This document shows, piece by piece, positions 21,807-29,853 of a stretch of 64,000 nucleotides of DNA. A program made the translations under genes and the position numbers. The notes under the pieces are model-generated. The model made no database searches, was not told the DNA's origin, and saw only the letters and a list, made by a program, of their open reading frames with translations. Each line of letters begins with the position of its first letter. Positions within the stretch are counted from its first letter, which is position 1. This DNA is from Stappia indica (GTDB lineage: Bacteria; Pseudomonadota; Alphaproteobacteria; Rhizobiales; Stappiaceae): assembly GCF_009789575.1 (NCBI RefSeq), contig NZ_CP046908.1, positions 310,001-374,000 on the forward strand, given 5' to 3'.

Positions 21807-21892
21807 AAGCCTCCCCCTGTGATGCGAGCTGCCAACCCGCCTTATGCCGTTCGACTGTCCGCCGGCGACCTCCATCGCCGGCAGGGGCCGCC

Positions 21893-22219
21893 TTACTCGA
21901 CGGTGATCTTGGATTCGCTGGAATAGACCGAGCCGTCGTCGTCCACCCAGGTGAACTTGAACGTGCCCGTCTCCGGCACCCTGGCGCTGAATTCCAGGTA
22001 GGGATTGGCCGAGATCGCCGGCTCGAGATCGCAGGAGAAGACGGTCTTCCCGTTGAACTCGCAGGTGAACTTGTTGATGATCGACCGCGGAATGACATTC
22101 CCTTGGTCGTCCTTGCGCTGGCCGGACTCCATCTTGTGGGAAATGAGGGTCTTGATCTGGATGACCTCGTCCTTGGACGCCGTCTTCGGCACCTTGACGC
22201 GGGGCTTGGAACTGGACAT
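21893..22219 (-). CDS. soxZ: SoxZ, partner of the sulfur carrier SoxY
   Basis: Small immunoglobulin-like protein (108 aa) that heterodimerises with SoxY. As usual for SoxZ it has no signal peptide and is thought to be exported with SoxY. Family features visible are PRVKVPKTASKDEVIQIKTL at the start, SHKMESGQR in the middle and FKFTWVDDDGSVYSSES at the end. It lies 52 nt after soxY and 86 nt before soxA, in the usual X-Y-Z-A-B order. Confidence 0.95.
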   Translation of the reverse strand: MSSSKPRVKVPKTASKDEVIQIKTLISHKMESGQRKDDQGNVIPRSIINKFTCEFNGKTVFSCDLEPAISANPYLEFSARVPETGTFKFTWVDDDGSVYSSESKITVE

Positions 22220-22271
22220 CTCGCGCTCCTGCTGGCGATGAATGTAGAAGAATGGACGCAGGCAGGCCGGC

Positions 22272-22724
22272 TTAGCCGCCGCAGCCGCCGATCGTCACCT
22301 TGACGGTCTTGCGGTCCATGAAGACCTTGCCCGTCGACGTCTTGGCCAGCGCGATCACATCCTGCGTCTTGGCAAGGCGCATGCGGGTGGTGGCATCCGC
22401 GGAGCCCGACATGGACGAGAAGTGGAACGTCGCCACCCCCGGCTGCGGGTTGCCTGCCGCCAGCAGCATGACGGCGGTCACGTGGTCGGCCTCGGTCATC
22501 GGGCTGTCGACGGAAACGCCGATCGGCACGGTGTTGCCGTTCTCGGCGATCTCCGGCGCGGACAGCGAAACGGTGCCCGTCTCAACGGAGGCACCGCCGG
22601 CAAAGGCATCGATGGCCGCCTGCACCTTGGCGTCTTCGGCCGATGCAAGGCGCGGCAGGCCCGTCATTCCGAGAATGGCGGCTCCAGCACCAAGGGCCAG
22701 CGCCTGGCGTCGTGTCATGTTCAT
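22272..22724 (-). CDS. soxY: SoxY sulfur carrier protein
   Basis: Periplasmic carrier (150 aa) to which Sox intermediates are bound covalently. A Tat signal is present (TRRQALALGAG, about residues 4-14) with cleavage near LASA. The immunoglobulin-like domain follows. The protein ends in the invariant swinging arm GGCGG, with Cys148 the attachment site for thiosulfate and sulfane sulfur. The ATG at 22724 is chosen because it immediately precedes the Tat motif; a longer in-frame version from 22784 would bury it. Confidence 0.96.
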   Translation of the reverse strand: MNMTRRQALALGAGAAILGMTGLPRLASAEDAKVQAAIDAFAGGASVETGTVSLSAPEIAENGNTVPIGVSVDSPMTEADHVTAVMLLAAGNPQPGVATFHFSSMSGSADATTRMRLAKTQDVIALAKTSTGKVFMDRKTVKVTIGGCGG

Positions 22725-22780
22725 CTTGAGTTCCTCGCGAAAGATCGACTGGTCGCAGCAGCCCGTCCGGCGTCCGCGGC

Positions 22781-23236
22781 TCAATCCTTGAGCGTCATCA
22801 GATAGGCGACCACATCCTCGACCTGCTGTGCGGTCATGATGGTCTTGCCGGCGAATTTAGGCGCCACCCGGTGGAAGCCTTCGTTGCGGTAGAAGGCCGG
22901 CATCACGGTGCCCTCGTAGACCATCTTGGGATTGACGATGATCATGCGCAGGGTCGCTTCGTCCCAGCGATCGGCAACGCCGTCGAGCGGCGGGCCGACT
23001 TCGCCATGGAACTGCTGGTCGGACAGCTCCGTCGCCGTATGGCAGGCAACGCAATTGCCCAGCCGGCGGTCGATCACCGCCTGGCGACCGGCAGCGGCGT
23101 CGCCGGGAACGCCTGTCAGCGATTTCGGAATGGTTCCGTCGACAACTTCGTAGGACACGATGTCTTCGGCAGCAGCCGCTGCAACGCCTGCAAGCAGGAC
23201 GCACGCGGCCGTCATACCCCTACGAAAGAGGCTCAT
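22781..23236 (-). CDS. soxX: SoxX cytochrome c subunit of SoxXA
   Basis: Monoheme periplasmic cytochrome (151 aa), electron acceptor of SoxXA. A signal peptide (about residues 1-23) is followed by the heme motif CVACH (62-66) and a likely Met ligand in KMVYEGTVMPAFY. It is the first gene of the soxXYZABCDEF transcript. Its 191-nt upstream gap carries a perfect SoxR-type palindrome at 23368. The ATG at 23236 begins MSLFRRG, giving a normal signal peptide. Confidence 0.95.
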   Translation of the reverse strand: MSLFRRGMTAACVLLAGVAAAAAEDIVSYEVVDGTIPKSLTGVPGDAAAGRQAVIDRRLGNCVACHTATELSDQQFHGEVGPPLDGVADRWDEATLRMIIVNPKMVYEGTVMPAFYRNEGFHRVAPKFAGKTIMTAQQVEDVVAYLMTLKD

Positions 23237-23367
23237 GGGCTGTTTTCCTTCCCTCTGACCGGCTTGCGCCAGCGTCAAGCCGGCGTTCCCGGCCTTGTCT
23301 TCTTGGTGGCCGATTCAACCGACCTGTCGAAACCGTAGCACCATCGGGAAGGGCAATCAATTCACAT

Positions 23368-23383
23368 ATTCATTTATGAGAAT
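23368..23383. promoter_or_regulatory. Probable SoxR operator ahead of soxX
   Basis: Perfect palindrome ATTC-N8-GAAT in an AT-rich island, 131 nt upstream of the soxX start and 44 nt beyond the soxV stop. As I recall, this is the consensus reported for the related persulfide-responsive repressor SqrR of Rhodobacter. With soxR encoded 1.5 kb away, SoxR is the natural candidate to bind it. Confidence 0.7.
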
Positions 23384-23427
23384 ACATCGATGCGACCGCA
23401 TTCTCCCCCCAGGGTGCGGGGTCGAGC

Positions 23428-24168
23428 TTACCCTATGACGGCGAGAGCGGGAAACGTTTCGAGCAACCAGAAGGAGAGCCGCGCCATCTGTCCGGTCATG
23501 AAGGCGACGCCGGTAATGATCAGGAACACTCCCATCACCCGCTCCACCGTCACCATGTGCTTGCGGAAGCGGCGCATGAACCGCATGAACGGCCCGGCAA
23601 AAAGGCCCGCAATCAGGAACGGCACGCCGATCCCCAGCGCGTAGGACCCGAGCAGGACAGCCCCCTGAATCACCGATTCCTCGGTGCCGGCAACGAACAG
23701 GATCGCTGCCAGGATCGGCCCCACGCACGGCGTCCAGCCGAAGGCGAATGCAAGGCCGATGGCATAGGCGCCAAGCAAGCCGGCGGGCTTGCGCTCCACA
23801 TGCACCCGCGCCTCCCGGTACAGCAGGCCGATGCGGAACACGCCGAGGAAATGCAGGCCCATGACGATGATCGCCGCGCCCGCGATATAGCCGAGCACCT
23901 GGATATGCTGCGTGACGAACTGGCCGATGAAGGATGCGCTGGCACCCAGCGCCACGAAGACGGTCGAGAAGCCGAGAACGAAGGCCAGGGAGGCGAAGAA
24001 CACCTTGCGCGGATCGGCCTTTTCCTCCTCGCCCTCCCCCGTCAGCTGATCGAGGGAGACGCCGGCGAGAAAGCCGAGATAGGGCGGAACCAGCGGCAGG
24101 ACGCAAGGCGACACGAAGGAAAGGAGGCCCGCGAAAAACGCGCCGATGACTGTGACGTCCTGAAACAT
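23428..24168 (-). CDS. soxV: SoxV, CcdA/DsbD-type membrane electron carrier
   Basis: Six-helix inner-membrane protein (246 aa) of the CcdA family that passes reductant from cytoplasmic thioredoxin to the periplasm. The two reactive cysteines sit in FVSPCVLPLVPPYLG (helix 1) and FGWTPCVGPILAA (helix 4), the standard CcdA arrangement. Next to soxX and divergent from soxS, it matches SoxV, needed to keep SoxY or other Sox thiols reduced in Paracoccus. A dedicated soxW thioredoxin is not seen; SoxS may be the periplasmic partner. Confidence 0.9.
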   Translation of the reverse strand: MFQDVTVIGAFFAGLLSFVSPCVLPLVPPYLGFLAGVSLDQLTGEGEEEKADPRKVFFASLAFVLGFSTVFVALGASASFIGQFVTQHIQVLGYIAGAAIIVMGLHFLGVFRIGLLYREARVHVERKPAGLLGAYAIGLAFAFGWTPCVGPILAAILFVAGTEESVIQGAVLLGSYALGIGVPFLIAGLFAGPFMRFMRRFRKHMVTVERVMGVFLIITGVAFMTGQMARLSFWLLETFPALAVIG

Positions 24169-24285
24169 GAGCCTACCTGCTTGCTGCCTGGGACCGGGCG
24201 GGACGCCGAGGTGAGCGGCGATCCGATATCGCCCGGCATAACGGATACACGCTACACGGCAATGTGACCCCTTGCCTCAACTCGT

Positions 24286-24301
24286 ATTCCCCTTTTCGCA
24301 T
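24286..24301. promoter_or_regulatory. Near-match SoxR operator in the soxV/soxS divergent promoter
   Basis: ATTC-N8-GCAT, one base off the perfect ATTC-N8-GAAT at 23368. It lies 118 nt from the soxV start and 76 nt from the soxS start, where it could control both directions. The surrounding bases are AT-rich. Confidence 0.5.
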
Positions 24302-24376
24302 ATGATCCACTTGTTTTGGTATAGGCTGGCGGGATAGACGTGTCCCCTCACCTTTTGGCGAGCAGGAAGAAAGATC

Positions 24377-24778
24377 ATGCGCTGGCCGGTCCCGACGCTT
24401 CCCCTGATGCTGGTGACGGCTCTTGCCGTTCTTGCCGCCCCGCATGCGCGCGCGGCCGAACTCGTCATGTTCGAGCAGAAGGGCTGCGAATGGTGCATCC
24501 GCTGGCATACGGAGATCGGGCCGATCTACCCCAAGACCGAGGAAGGCCGGCAGGCGCCACTTCGTCGCGTCGACATCCACGAGCCGATGCCCGATGATCT
24601 GGCGTGGTTGAAGGGCGAACGGTTCACGCCCAGCTTCGCGCTGATCGAGGACGGCCGCGAGATCGGCCGCATTCGCGGCTATCCCGGAGAGGACTTCTTC
24701 TGGGGCCTTCTCGGGCAGATGATCGAGAAGCTGAAGCCGTCCGCAGACGGCATGCAGGGCCGTCCCGCCTCGGGCTGA
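24377..24778 (+). CDS. soxS: SoxS periplasmic thioredoxin-like protein
   Basis: Exported thioredoxin-fold protein (133 aa) with a signal peptide ending near residue 27 (ARAAE) and a redox motif CEWC (37-40). The core includes FTPSFALIEDGREIGRIRGYPG, whose cis-Pro segment (TPSF) is typical. Its size and position beside soxR and opposite soxV match SoxS of Paracoccus, which reactivates SoxYZ. An AGGAAG ribosome binding site lies 9 nt upstream of the ATG. A SoxR-type site in the preceding gap suggests control by SoxR. Confidence 0.9.
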   Translation: MRWPVPTLPLMLVTALAVLAAPHARAAELVMFEQKGCEWCIRWHTEIGPIYPKTEEGRQAPLRRVDIHEPMPDDLAWLKGERFTPSFALIEDGREIGRIRGYPGEDFFWGLLGQMIEKLKPSADGMQGRPASG

Positions 24779-24880
24779 ACCGAGGCGGATGCGTCGCGCG
24801 CACCGGCCCTGTATACTGACCATGACAACTTTCCCGCCCGCGTCCCGCGCGCGAGCGGACCGACGACAAGGGATACGCAT

Positions 24881-25213
24881 TTGGCACTGCCGGGAATCAA
24901 GGAACTCCAGTGTTCGGACGACCTCGACAGGATCGTGGACCGCGCGAAGACCGCGAGCGACTTCCTGAAGGCCATCGCTCACGAGAGCCGATTGCTTATC
25001 CTGTGCATCCTGGCGGAAGGCGAAAAATCCGTCACGGAGCTGGAGGCCCTGCTTTCGCTCCGCCAGCCGACCGTTTCCCAGCAGCTCGCACGGCTGAGAA
25101 TGGACAAGCTCGTCACGACGCGGCGCGAGGGCAAGACAGTCTACTACCGTCTGGCGAGTGACGATGCCCGCCAGATCATCGAGGCGGTCTATACCGTCTT
25201 CTGCCGGAACTGA
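24881..25213 (+). CDS. soxR: SoxR, ArsR-family persulfide-responsive repressor
   Basis: Winged-helix repressor (110 aa, TTG start) of the ArsR/SmtB family. The recognition helix lies in LSLRQPTVSQQLARLR (about residues 58-73), followed by the beta wing TTRREGKTVYYRLA. Cysteines are at 11, 42 and 108. Cys42 and Cys108 occupy the positions of the reactive pair in the BigR/SqrR/SoxR subgroup, which form a tetrasulfide with persulfides and lose DNA binding. It likely represses the sox genes through the palindromes at 23368, 24286 and 19062. The start is inferred; no ATG alternative fits the length as well. Confidence 0.9.
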   Translation: MALPGIKELQCSDDLDRIVDRAKTASDFLKAIAHESRLLILCILAEGEKSVTELEALLSLRQPTVSQQLARLRMDKLVTTRREGKTVYYRLASDDARQIIEAVYTVFCRN

Positions 25214-25300
25214 TCCGGCCGGAACGCCCTCCGGCGGACGACGGACCGCCGGCGGAGACGATCGATAGATCCAGTCGTACGCGAGGGGGAGGCGCGGCCG

Positions 25301-26389
25301 ATGGAGATGCAGACATCCTTGGTGATGGCGCTGTGCGGCTTTGCCGGCGGCGTTGTGCTGGGCCTTGCCGCGCGTGTCGGCCGGTTCTGCACCATGGGCG
25401 CGCTCGAGGACGCGTTTCTCGGCGGCGACATGAGACGGCTGCGCAGCTGGGCGCTGGCGATTGCCGTCGCGCTCGCGCTGACCCAGATCGCGATTGCCCT
25501 CGGCCATATCGATCCGGCGCGCTCGATCTACCTTCCCTCCACCCTCCCCTGGCTCGGCGCGATTGCCGGCGGGTTGATGTTCGGCATCGGCATGGCGCTC
25601 GTCGGCACCTGCGGGTTCGGTACGCTCGCCCGTATCGGCGGCGGCGACCTGCGCTCCGTCGTGACCTTTCTCGTCATGGCCGTTTCCGCCTACATGGCCA
25701 TGCGCGGGATCACCGGCGTCCTGCGCCAGGTCCTGATCGATCCCTTCACGCTGTCGTTCGCCGCGCTGGGCGGCACGGCGCTCAACGACATTCTCGACAA
25801 GGCACTCGGCATCGAGACCGGCGCCGCCCTGGGGCTCGTCGTCGCCGGCATGCTGGGCGCCTGGGCGGTGCGCGACGGCACCTTCCGGTCCGAAACGCGC
25901 CTCGTCGTCAGCGGCATCGCCGTCGGCCTTGCGATCACCGGCGGATGGCTTGCCACCGGCCTGCTCGGCAACAATCCGTTCGAGCCGCAAAAACTCGAAT
26001 CCTTCACCTTCGTGCGCCCGCTCGGCGACGCGCTGGTCTATGTCATGACCTATAGCGGCGCGACGCTGACCTTCGGCATCGGCTCGGTCTTCGGCGTGAT
26101 CTTCGGGGCGGTGGCCGGCGCCCTGTTCAAGCGCGAGTTCCGCTGGGAGGCCTGCGACGACGTCCGCGAGCTTCGCCGCCACATGGTCGGTGCCTTCCTG
26201 ATGGGAACGGGCGGCATCCTCGCCTTCGGCTGCACCATCGGCCAGGGCATCACCGCGGCCTCGGTGCTCGCCGTCTCCGCGCCGCTGGTGATGGTGTCCA
26301 TCGCCGTCGGCGCACGCCTGGGCCTCGCCTGGCTGATCGAGGGCAGCATCATGGGCCTCTTCGGCCAGCGCGGCTCTCACGGCACCTGA
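25301..26389 (+). CDS. soxT: YeeE/YedE-family sulfur-compound transporter (SoxT-like)
   Basis: Multi-spanning inner-membrane protein (362 aa) of the YeeE/YedE family, whose studied members import thiosulfate through conserved cysteines. Those cysteines are visible in RFCTMGA (near residue 29), GTCGFG (near 106) and FGCTIGQG (near 310). It is preceded by a strong GGGGGAGG ribosome binding site 8 nt before the ATG and follows soxR by 87 nt. It probably brings thiosulfate or another sulfur species across the membrane for signalling or assimilation; the exact substrate is unknown. Confidence 0.85.
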   Translation: MEMQTSLVMALCGFAGGVVLGLAARVGRFCTMGALEDAFLGGDMRRLRSWALAIAVALALTQIAIALGHIDPARSIYLPSTLPWLGAIAGGLMFGIGMALVGTCGFGTLARIGGGDLRSVVTFLVMAVSAYMAMRGITGVLRQVLIDPFTLSFAALGGTALNDILDKALGIETGAALGLVVAGMLGAWAVRDGTFRSETRLVVSGIAVGLAITGGWLATGLLGNNPFEPQKLESFTFVRPLGDALVYVMTYSGATLTFGIGSVFGVIFGAVAGALFKREFRWEACDDVRELRRHMVGAFLMGTGGILAFGCTIGQGITAASVLAVSAPLVMVSIAVGARLGLAWLIEGSIMGLFGQRGSHGT

Positions 26390-26470
26390 CACCGGAACTG
26401 TAAAGGCGGCGCGGAGGCGCGGCAGCGCCTCCCCCTTGCAGGTAACCTCGCCGTTCGCTCTGCCGGCGCC

Positions 26471-26908
26471 TCAGCGCTCGCGCACGACCAGCACCGACAC
26501 CTGCGCATGACGGACCACCCGGGCCGCGTTCGGACCCAGCAGATAGTCCTTCAGCTCCGGCCGGTGCGAGCCGATGACGATGAGATCGGCGCCGACCTTG
26601 TCGGCCGCCACGAGGATCTCCTCGTAGATGTTGCCGTGGCCGATCACCGCCTGCACCCGCGTCCCCTTGGGCACATGCGTATCGATGAAGCCGTGCAGCG
26701 CGTCGCGCGTCTTCTGGATCGCCGACTTCTCGTAGTCGTCCGGGAAGAACGAGCCGACGATGCTGCGGCCGAAATCCGGCACCGCGGTGAAGACATGCAG
26801 CGTGTCGTCCGCCCCCACCGTCTCCATGGCGGCGGTGATCACCTTGGCCGAGGTCGGCACGTCGCCGAGATCGATACAGGCAAGAATATGCTTGAACATC
26901 GAACTCAT
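26471..26908 (-). CDS. Universal stress protein (UspA family)
   Basis: Cytoplasmic Usp-fold protein (145 aa). The nucleotide-binding signature of the ATP-binding subgroup is visible at the end: VIGSHRPELKDYLLGPNAARVVRHAQVSVLVV fits G-x2-G-x9-G with a relaxed first part (GSH instead of the usual GTHG or GSRG). The ATG at 26908 overlaps the TRAP permease stop by 4 nt, so the two are translationally coupled. Usp genes are recurrent partners of TRAP transporters, as with TeaD of the Halomonas ectoine system. A regulatory role on the transporter is therefore reasonable inference. Confidence 0.9.
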   Translation of the reverse strand: MSSMFKHILACIDLGDVPTSAKVITAAMETVGADDTLHVFTAVPDFGRSIVGSFFPDDYEKSAIQKTRDALHGFIDTHVPKGTRVQAVIGHGNIYEEILVAADKVGADLIVIGSHRPELKDYLLGPNAARVVRHAQVSVLVVRER

Positions 26909-29742
26909 GCGGTCGCCTCCTTGCCGGCCTTCAGCCGCTTCTCTTCCACCTGCTGCCGCTTGCGGCCGCGCTGGAGCATGTAGACCAGGCCGAGCAGCAG
27001 CAGCGCCGGAATGTAGAACAGCTCGCGCGGTGGCTGGGCGGTCGGCACGTCCAGCGTCTGGACGACCTGGTCGAAGTCGAAGCCGGCCTGCTGAGCCGGC
27101 GAATCGTAAGCCGTGCCGTCGACGATCAGCTTTCCGTCCTGCTCGAACACCATCAGGCCGAAGGCTTCAAGTCGCTCCTCACCCGTCGCCTCGCTGCCGA
27201 CCGGGATCATCATCGTCAGCGTGATGGGATCGCCGACATCGTTGATGCCCGCGACGGTCGTGCGCAACTCCGTCCCTGGCGTTGCCCGCTCCAGCGTCTC
27301 GACCAGGCTGGTCGGTTCGACCTGATCGTAGGGCGCGACGGCGAGGTCCATCCAGAAACCGGGACGGAACAACGTGAACGCCACCAGGATCAGCGCCGCC
27401 GATTCCCACAGCCGCGAGCGGACGATGAAGTAGCCCTGCGCCCCGGCCGTGAAGACCAGGATCGCCGCCGTCGCGACGATGAAGACCACGACGCCCTCCA
27501 GCGGCGTCACGTCGATCAGCAGGATGTCGGTGTTGAAGATGAAGAGGAACGGCAGCAAGGCGGTGCGCAGCGAATAGAAGAACGCCACGAAGCCGGTGCG
27601 TATCGGATCGCCGCCCGACACCGCCGCTGCCGCGAATGAAGCCAGTCCCACCGGCGGCGTCACATCCGCCATGATGCCGAAGTAGAAGACGAACAGGTGC
27701 ACCGCCACGAGCGGCACGATCAGCCCGTTCTGCTGCCCCAGCGCGACGATCACCGGCGCCAGCAGCGACGAGACGACGATGTAGTTCGCCGTCGTCGGCA
27801 AGCCCATGCCGAGGATCAGGCTGAGGATCGCGGTGAAGATCAGGATCAGCAGGATCTGGCCCTGGCTCAGGAACTCGACCAGCGCCGCCAGCACCGAGCC
27901 GACGCCGGTTTGCGACACGGCACCGACGATGATGCCGGCCGCCGCCGTGGCGATGCCGATGCCGATCATGTTGCGGGCGCCGGCGATCATCCCGTCGATC
28001 AGCTCCGACCAGCCGCGCGCCACCGTTCCTTCCGTCGGCTCATTACGGAAATAGGCGAAGAGCGGGCGCTGGGTCAGCAGGATGAAGATCATCAGCACCG
28101 CCGCCCAGAACGCCGAGAGCGACGGCGACAGGCGCTCCACCATCAGGCACCAGATCAGCACGAAGACGGGCAGCAGGAAGTGCAGGCCCGACTTGATCGT
28201 CGGTCCCGGATCCGGCAGCCGCACCACCGGCACGTTCGGGTCGTCCATCTCCAGATCGGGAAACTGCGCGCAATATCGGACCAGGCCGACATAGACCGCC
28301 AGGAGGAGCGCCGCGACCGCCCACTGCGTCCAGTCGCCGGTAACGCGCGACAGCACATCCATGAAGAAGAACACGCCGAAGGCTGCGATGGCGGAGACGC
28401 CGATCACCAGCGCCCCGGTCGAGAGGACGCGCATGCGCGTGTCCTCGCCGGCGCGCGAGCGCAGCAGCGCCAGCACGCAGGCGATAAGCCCCAGGACAAT
28501 CAGGACCGCGAACAAGCGGTTTCCGGAACCGCCGAGCGCCTCGAAGGCCGCGAACAGGTAGTAGATGCCGCCGGCGATCGCCAGCATCACCGAGATCGTC
28601 ACGCCGAAGGAAATCAGCGCCCATTTCAGCGGCTTGGGCTCGTTCGCCCGCGGCAGGCCCTCCATGCCCTTCCGCATGGCTTCCAGATGCACGATGTAGA
28701 CCAGCGCGATGTAGGAGATGATGGCCGGGACGAAGGCGTGCTTGACCACCTCGAAATACGAGATGCCGATATATTCGACCATCAGGAAGGCGGCGGCGCC
28801 CATCACCGGCGGCATGATCTGGCCGTTCACGGACGAGGCCACCTCGACGGCGCCGGCCTTTTCGCGCGAGAAGCCGACGCGGCGCATCATGGGGATGGTG
28901 AAGGTGCCGGTCGTGACCACATTGGCGATGGACGAACCGGAAATGAGGCCGGTCATGCCGGAGGCGACGACGGCCGCCTTGGCCGGGCCGCCGCTGAAAT
29001 GGCCCATCAGCGAGAAGGCCACCTTGATGAAGTAGTTGCCCGCCCCCGCCTTGTCGAGCAAGGCACCGAACAGCACGAACAGGAAGACGAGATCTGTCGA
29101 GACGCCGAGCGCGATGCCGAACACGCCCTCCGTCGACAGCCACTGGTGGAAGGCGACGGCGTTGAAACTCGCGCCCTTCCAGGCCAGCAGGCCGGGCGCA
29201 TAGGGCCCGAGGAACGTGTAACCGAGGAAGATGATCGCGACGATCATCAGCGGGGGGCCGAGCGCCCGGCGCGTTGCCTCCAGCAGGAACAGGATGCCGA
29301 GCACGGCGACGACGACGTCAGTGCCGTTCGGGTTGTTCGGACGGTCGGCAAGCCGCGTGCCCAAGAGGCTCTTGATCAGCGCGGTGTCGAAGACGAAGAG
29401 ATAGAGCGCGCAGGCGGTCGCCCCGATGGCCAGCACCCAGTCCGCGATCGGCACGGAGCGCCGCGGAGAACTGCGAAAGGCAGGAAACACGAGATAGGCG
29501 AGGAACAGCGCGAAGGCGAGATGGATCGGCCGCGCCTCGCGGCTCGAGAACACGCCGAAGCCAAGGCTGTAGGGCAGCGGCGAGGCGATCCAGATCTGGA
29601 ACAGCGACCAGGCCAGCGCGACGCCGGCGATCAGCATGGCCACCTGCCGGTTGGTCGGGTTGCGGCCGCCGGTATCGGTCGAGGCGACCAGATCCTCAAG
29701 CTCGGACGCGCTTAGCTGTCCCTTGTTCGTGCCTTCGCTCAT
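26905..29742 (-). CDS. TRAP transporter, TAXI-type fused DctQ-DctM permease with C-terminal extension
   Basis: Large inner-membrane permease (945 aa). An N-terminal DctQ-like four-helix part (about residues 25-190) is fused to a DctM permease part (about 190-770), recognisable by FSGGPAKAAVVASGMTGLISGSS, MPPVMGAAAFLMVEYIGISY and GMGLPTTANYIVVSSLLAPV. Residues about 780-935 form an extra domain matching the DUF3394-type tail, with a PDZ-like stretch (DSPAQQAGFDFDQVVQ) and a last membrane helix. TAXI systems take up carboxylates such as 2-oxoglutarate or glutamate; the substrate here is unknown. The binding-protein gene lies 111 nt upstream, behind a terminator-like hairpin. (Long motifs shown are at 28960-29010 and 28770-28830.). 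Confidence 0.93.
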   Translation of the reverse strand: MSEGTNKGQLSASELEDLVASTDTGGRNPTNRQVAMLIAGVALAWSLFQIWIASPLPYSLGFGVFSSREARPIHLAFALFLAYLVFPAFRSSPRRSVPIADWVLAIGATACALYLFVFDTALIKSLLGTRLADRPNNPNGTDVVVAVLGILFLLEATRRALGPPLMIVAIIFLGYTFLGPYAPGLLAWKGASFNAVAFHQWLSTEGVFGIALGVSTDLVFLFVLFGALLDKAGAGNYFIKVAFSLMGHFSGGPAKAAVVASGMTGLISGSSIANVVTTGTFTIPMMRRVGFSREKAGAVEVASSVNGQIMPPVMGAAAFLMVEYIGISYFEVVKHAFVPAIISYIALVYIVHLEAMRKGMEGLPRANEPKPLKWALISFGVTISVMLAIAGGIYYLFAAFEALGGSGNRLFAVLIVLGLIACVLALLRSRAGEDTRMRVLSTGALVIGVSAIAAFGVFFFMDVLSRVTGDWTQWAVAALLLAVYVGLVRYCAQFPDLEMDDPNVPVVRLPDPGPTIKSGLHFLLPVFVLIWCLMVERLSPSLSAFWAAVLMIFILLTQRPLFAYFRNEPTEGTVARGWSELIDGMIAGARNMIGIGIATAAAGIIVGAVSQTGVGSVLAALVEFLSQGQILLILIFTAILSLILGMGLPTTANYIVVSSLLAPVIVALGQQNGLIVPLVAVHLFVFYFGIMADVTPPVGLASFAAAAVSGGDPIRTGFVAFFYSLRTALLPFLFIFNTDILLIDVTPLEGVVVFIVATAAILVFTAGAQGYFIVRSRLWESAALILVAFTLFRPGFWMDLAVAPYDQVEPTSLVETLERATPGTELRTTVAGINDVGDPITLTMMIPVGSEATGEERLEAFGLMVFEQDGKLIVDGTAYDSPAQQAGFDFDQVVQTLDVPTAQPPRELFYIPALLLLGLVYMLQRGRKRQQVEEKRLKAGKEATA

Positions 29743-29803
29743 GAGCCCCCCACAGGTTCCACCCAAGCCATGTCGCGTCCGCCGGACGTGCCTGACCACG
29801 ATC

Positions 29804-29843
29804 TGAAAGAAAACGGGCCGGCGCGAAGGATTCGCGCCGGCCC
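29804..29843 (-). terminator. Terminator/attenuator between the TRAP binding protein and permease
   Basis: A 13-bp stem (29815-29827 with 29831-29843) and a tight loop are followed on the minus strand by GTTTTCTTTC. It lies 11 nt after the stop of the binding-protein gene and before the permease. This would give more binding protein than permease, as is common for such transporters. Confidence 0.85.
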
Positions 29844-29853
29844 CGGAGCTGGA

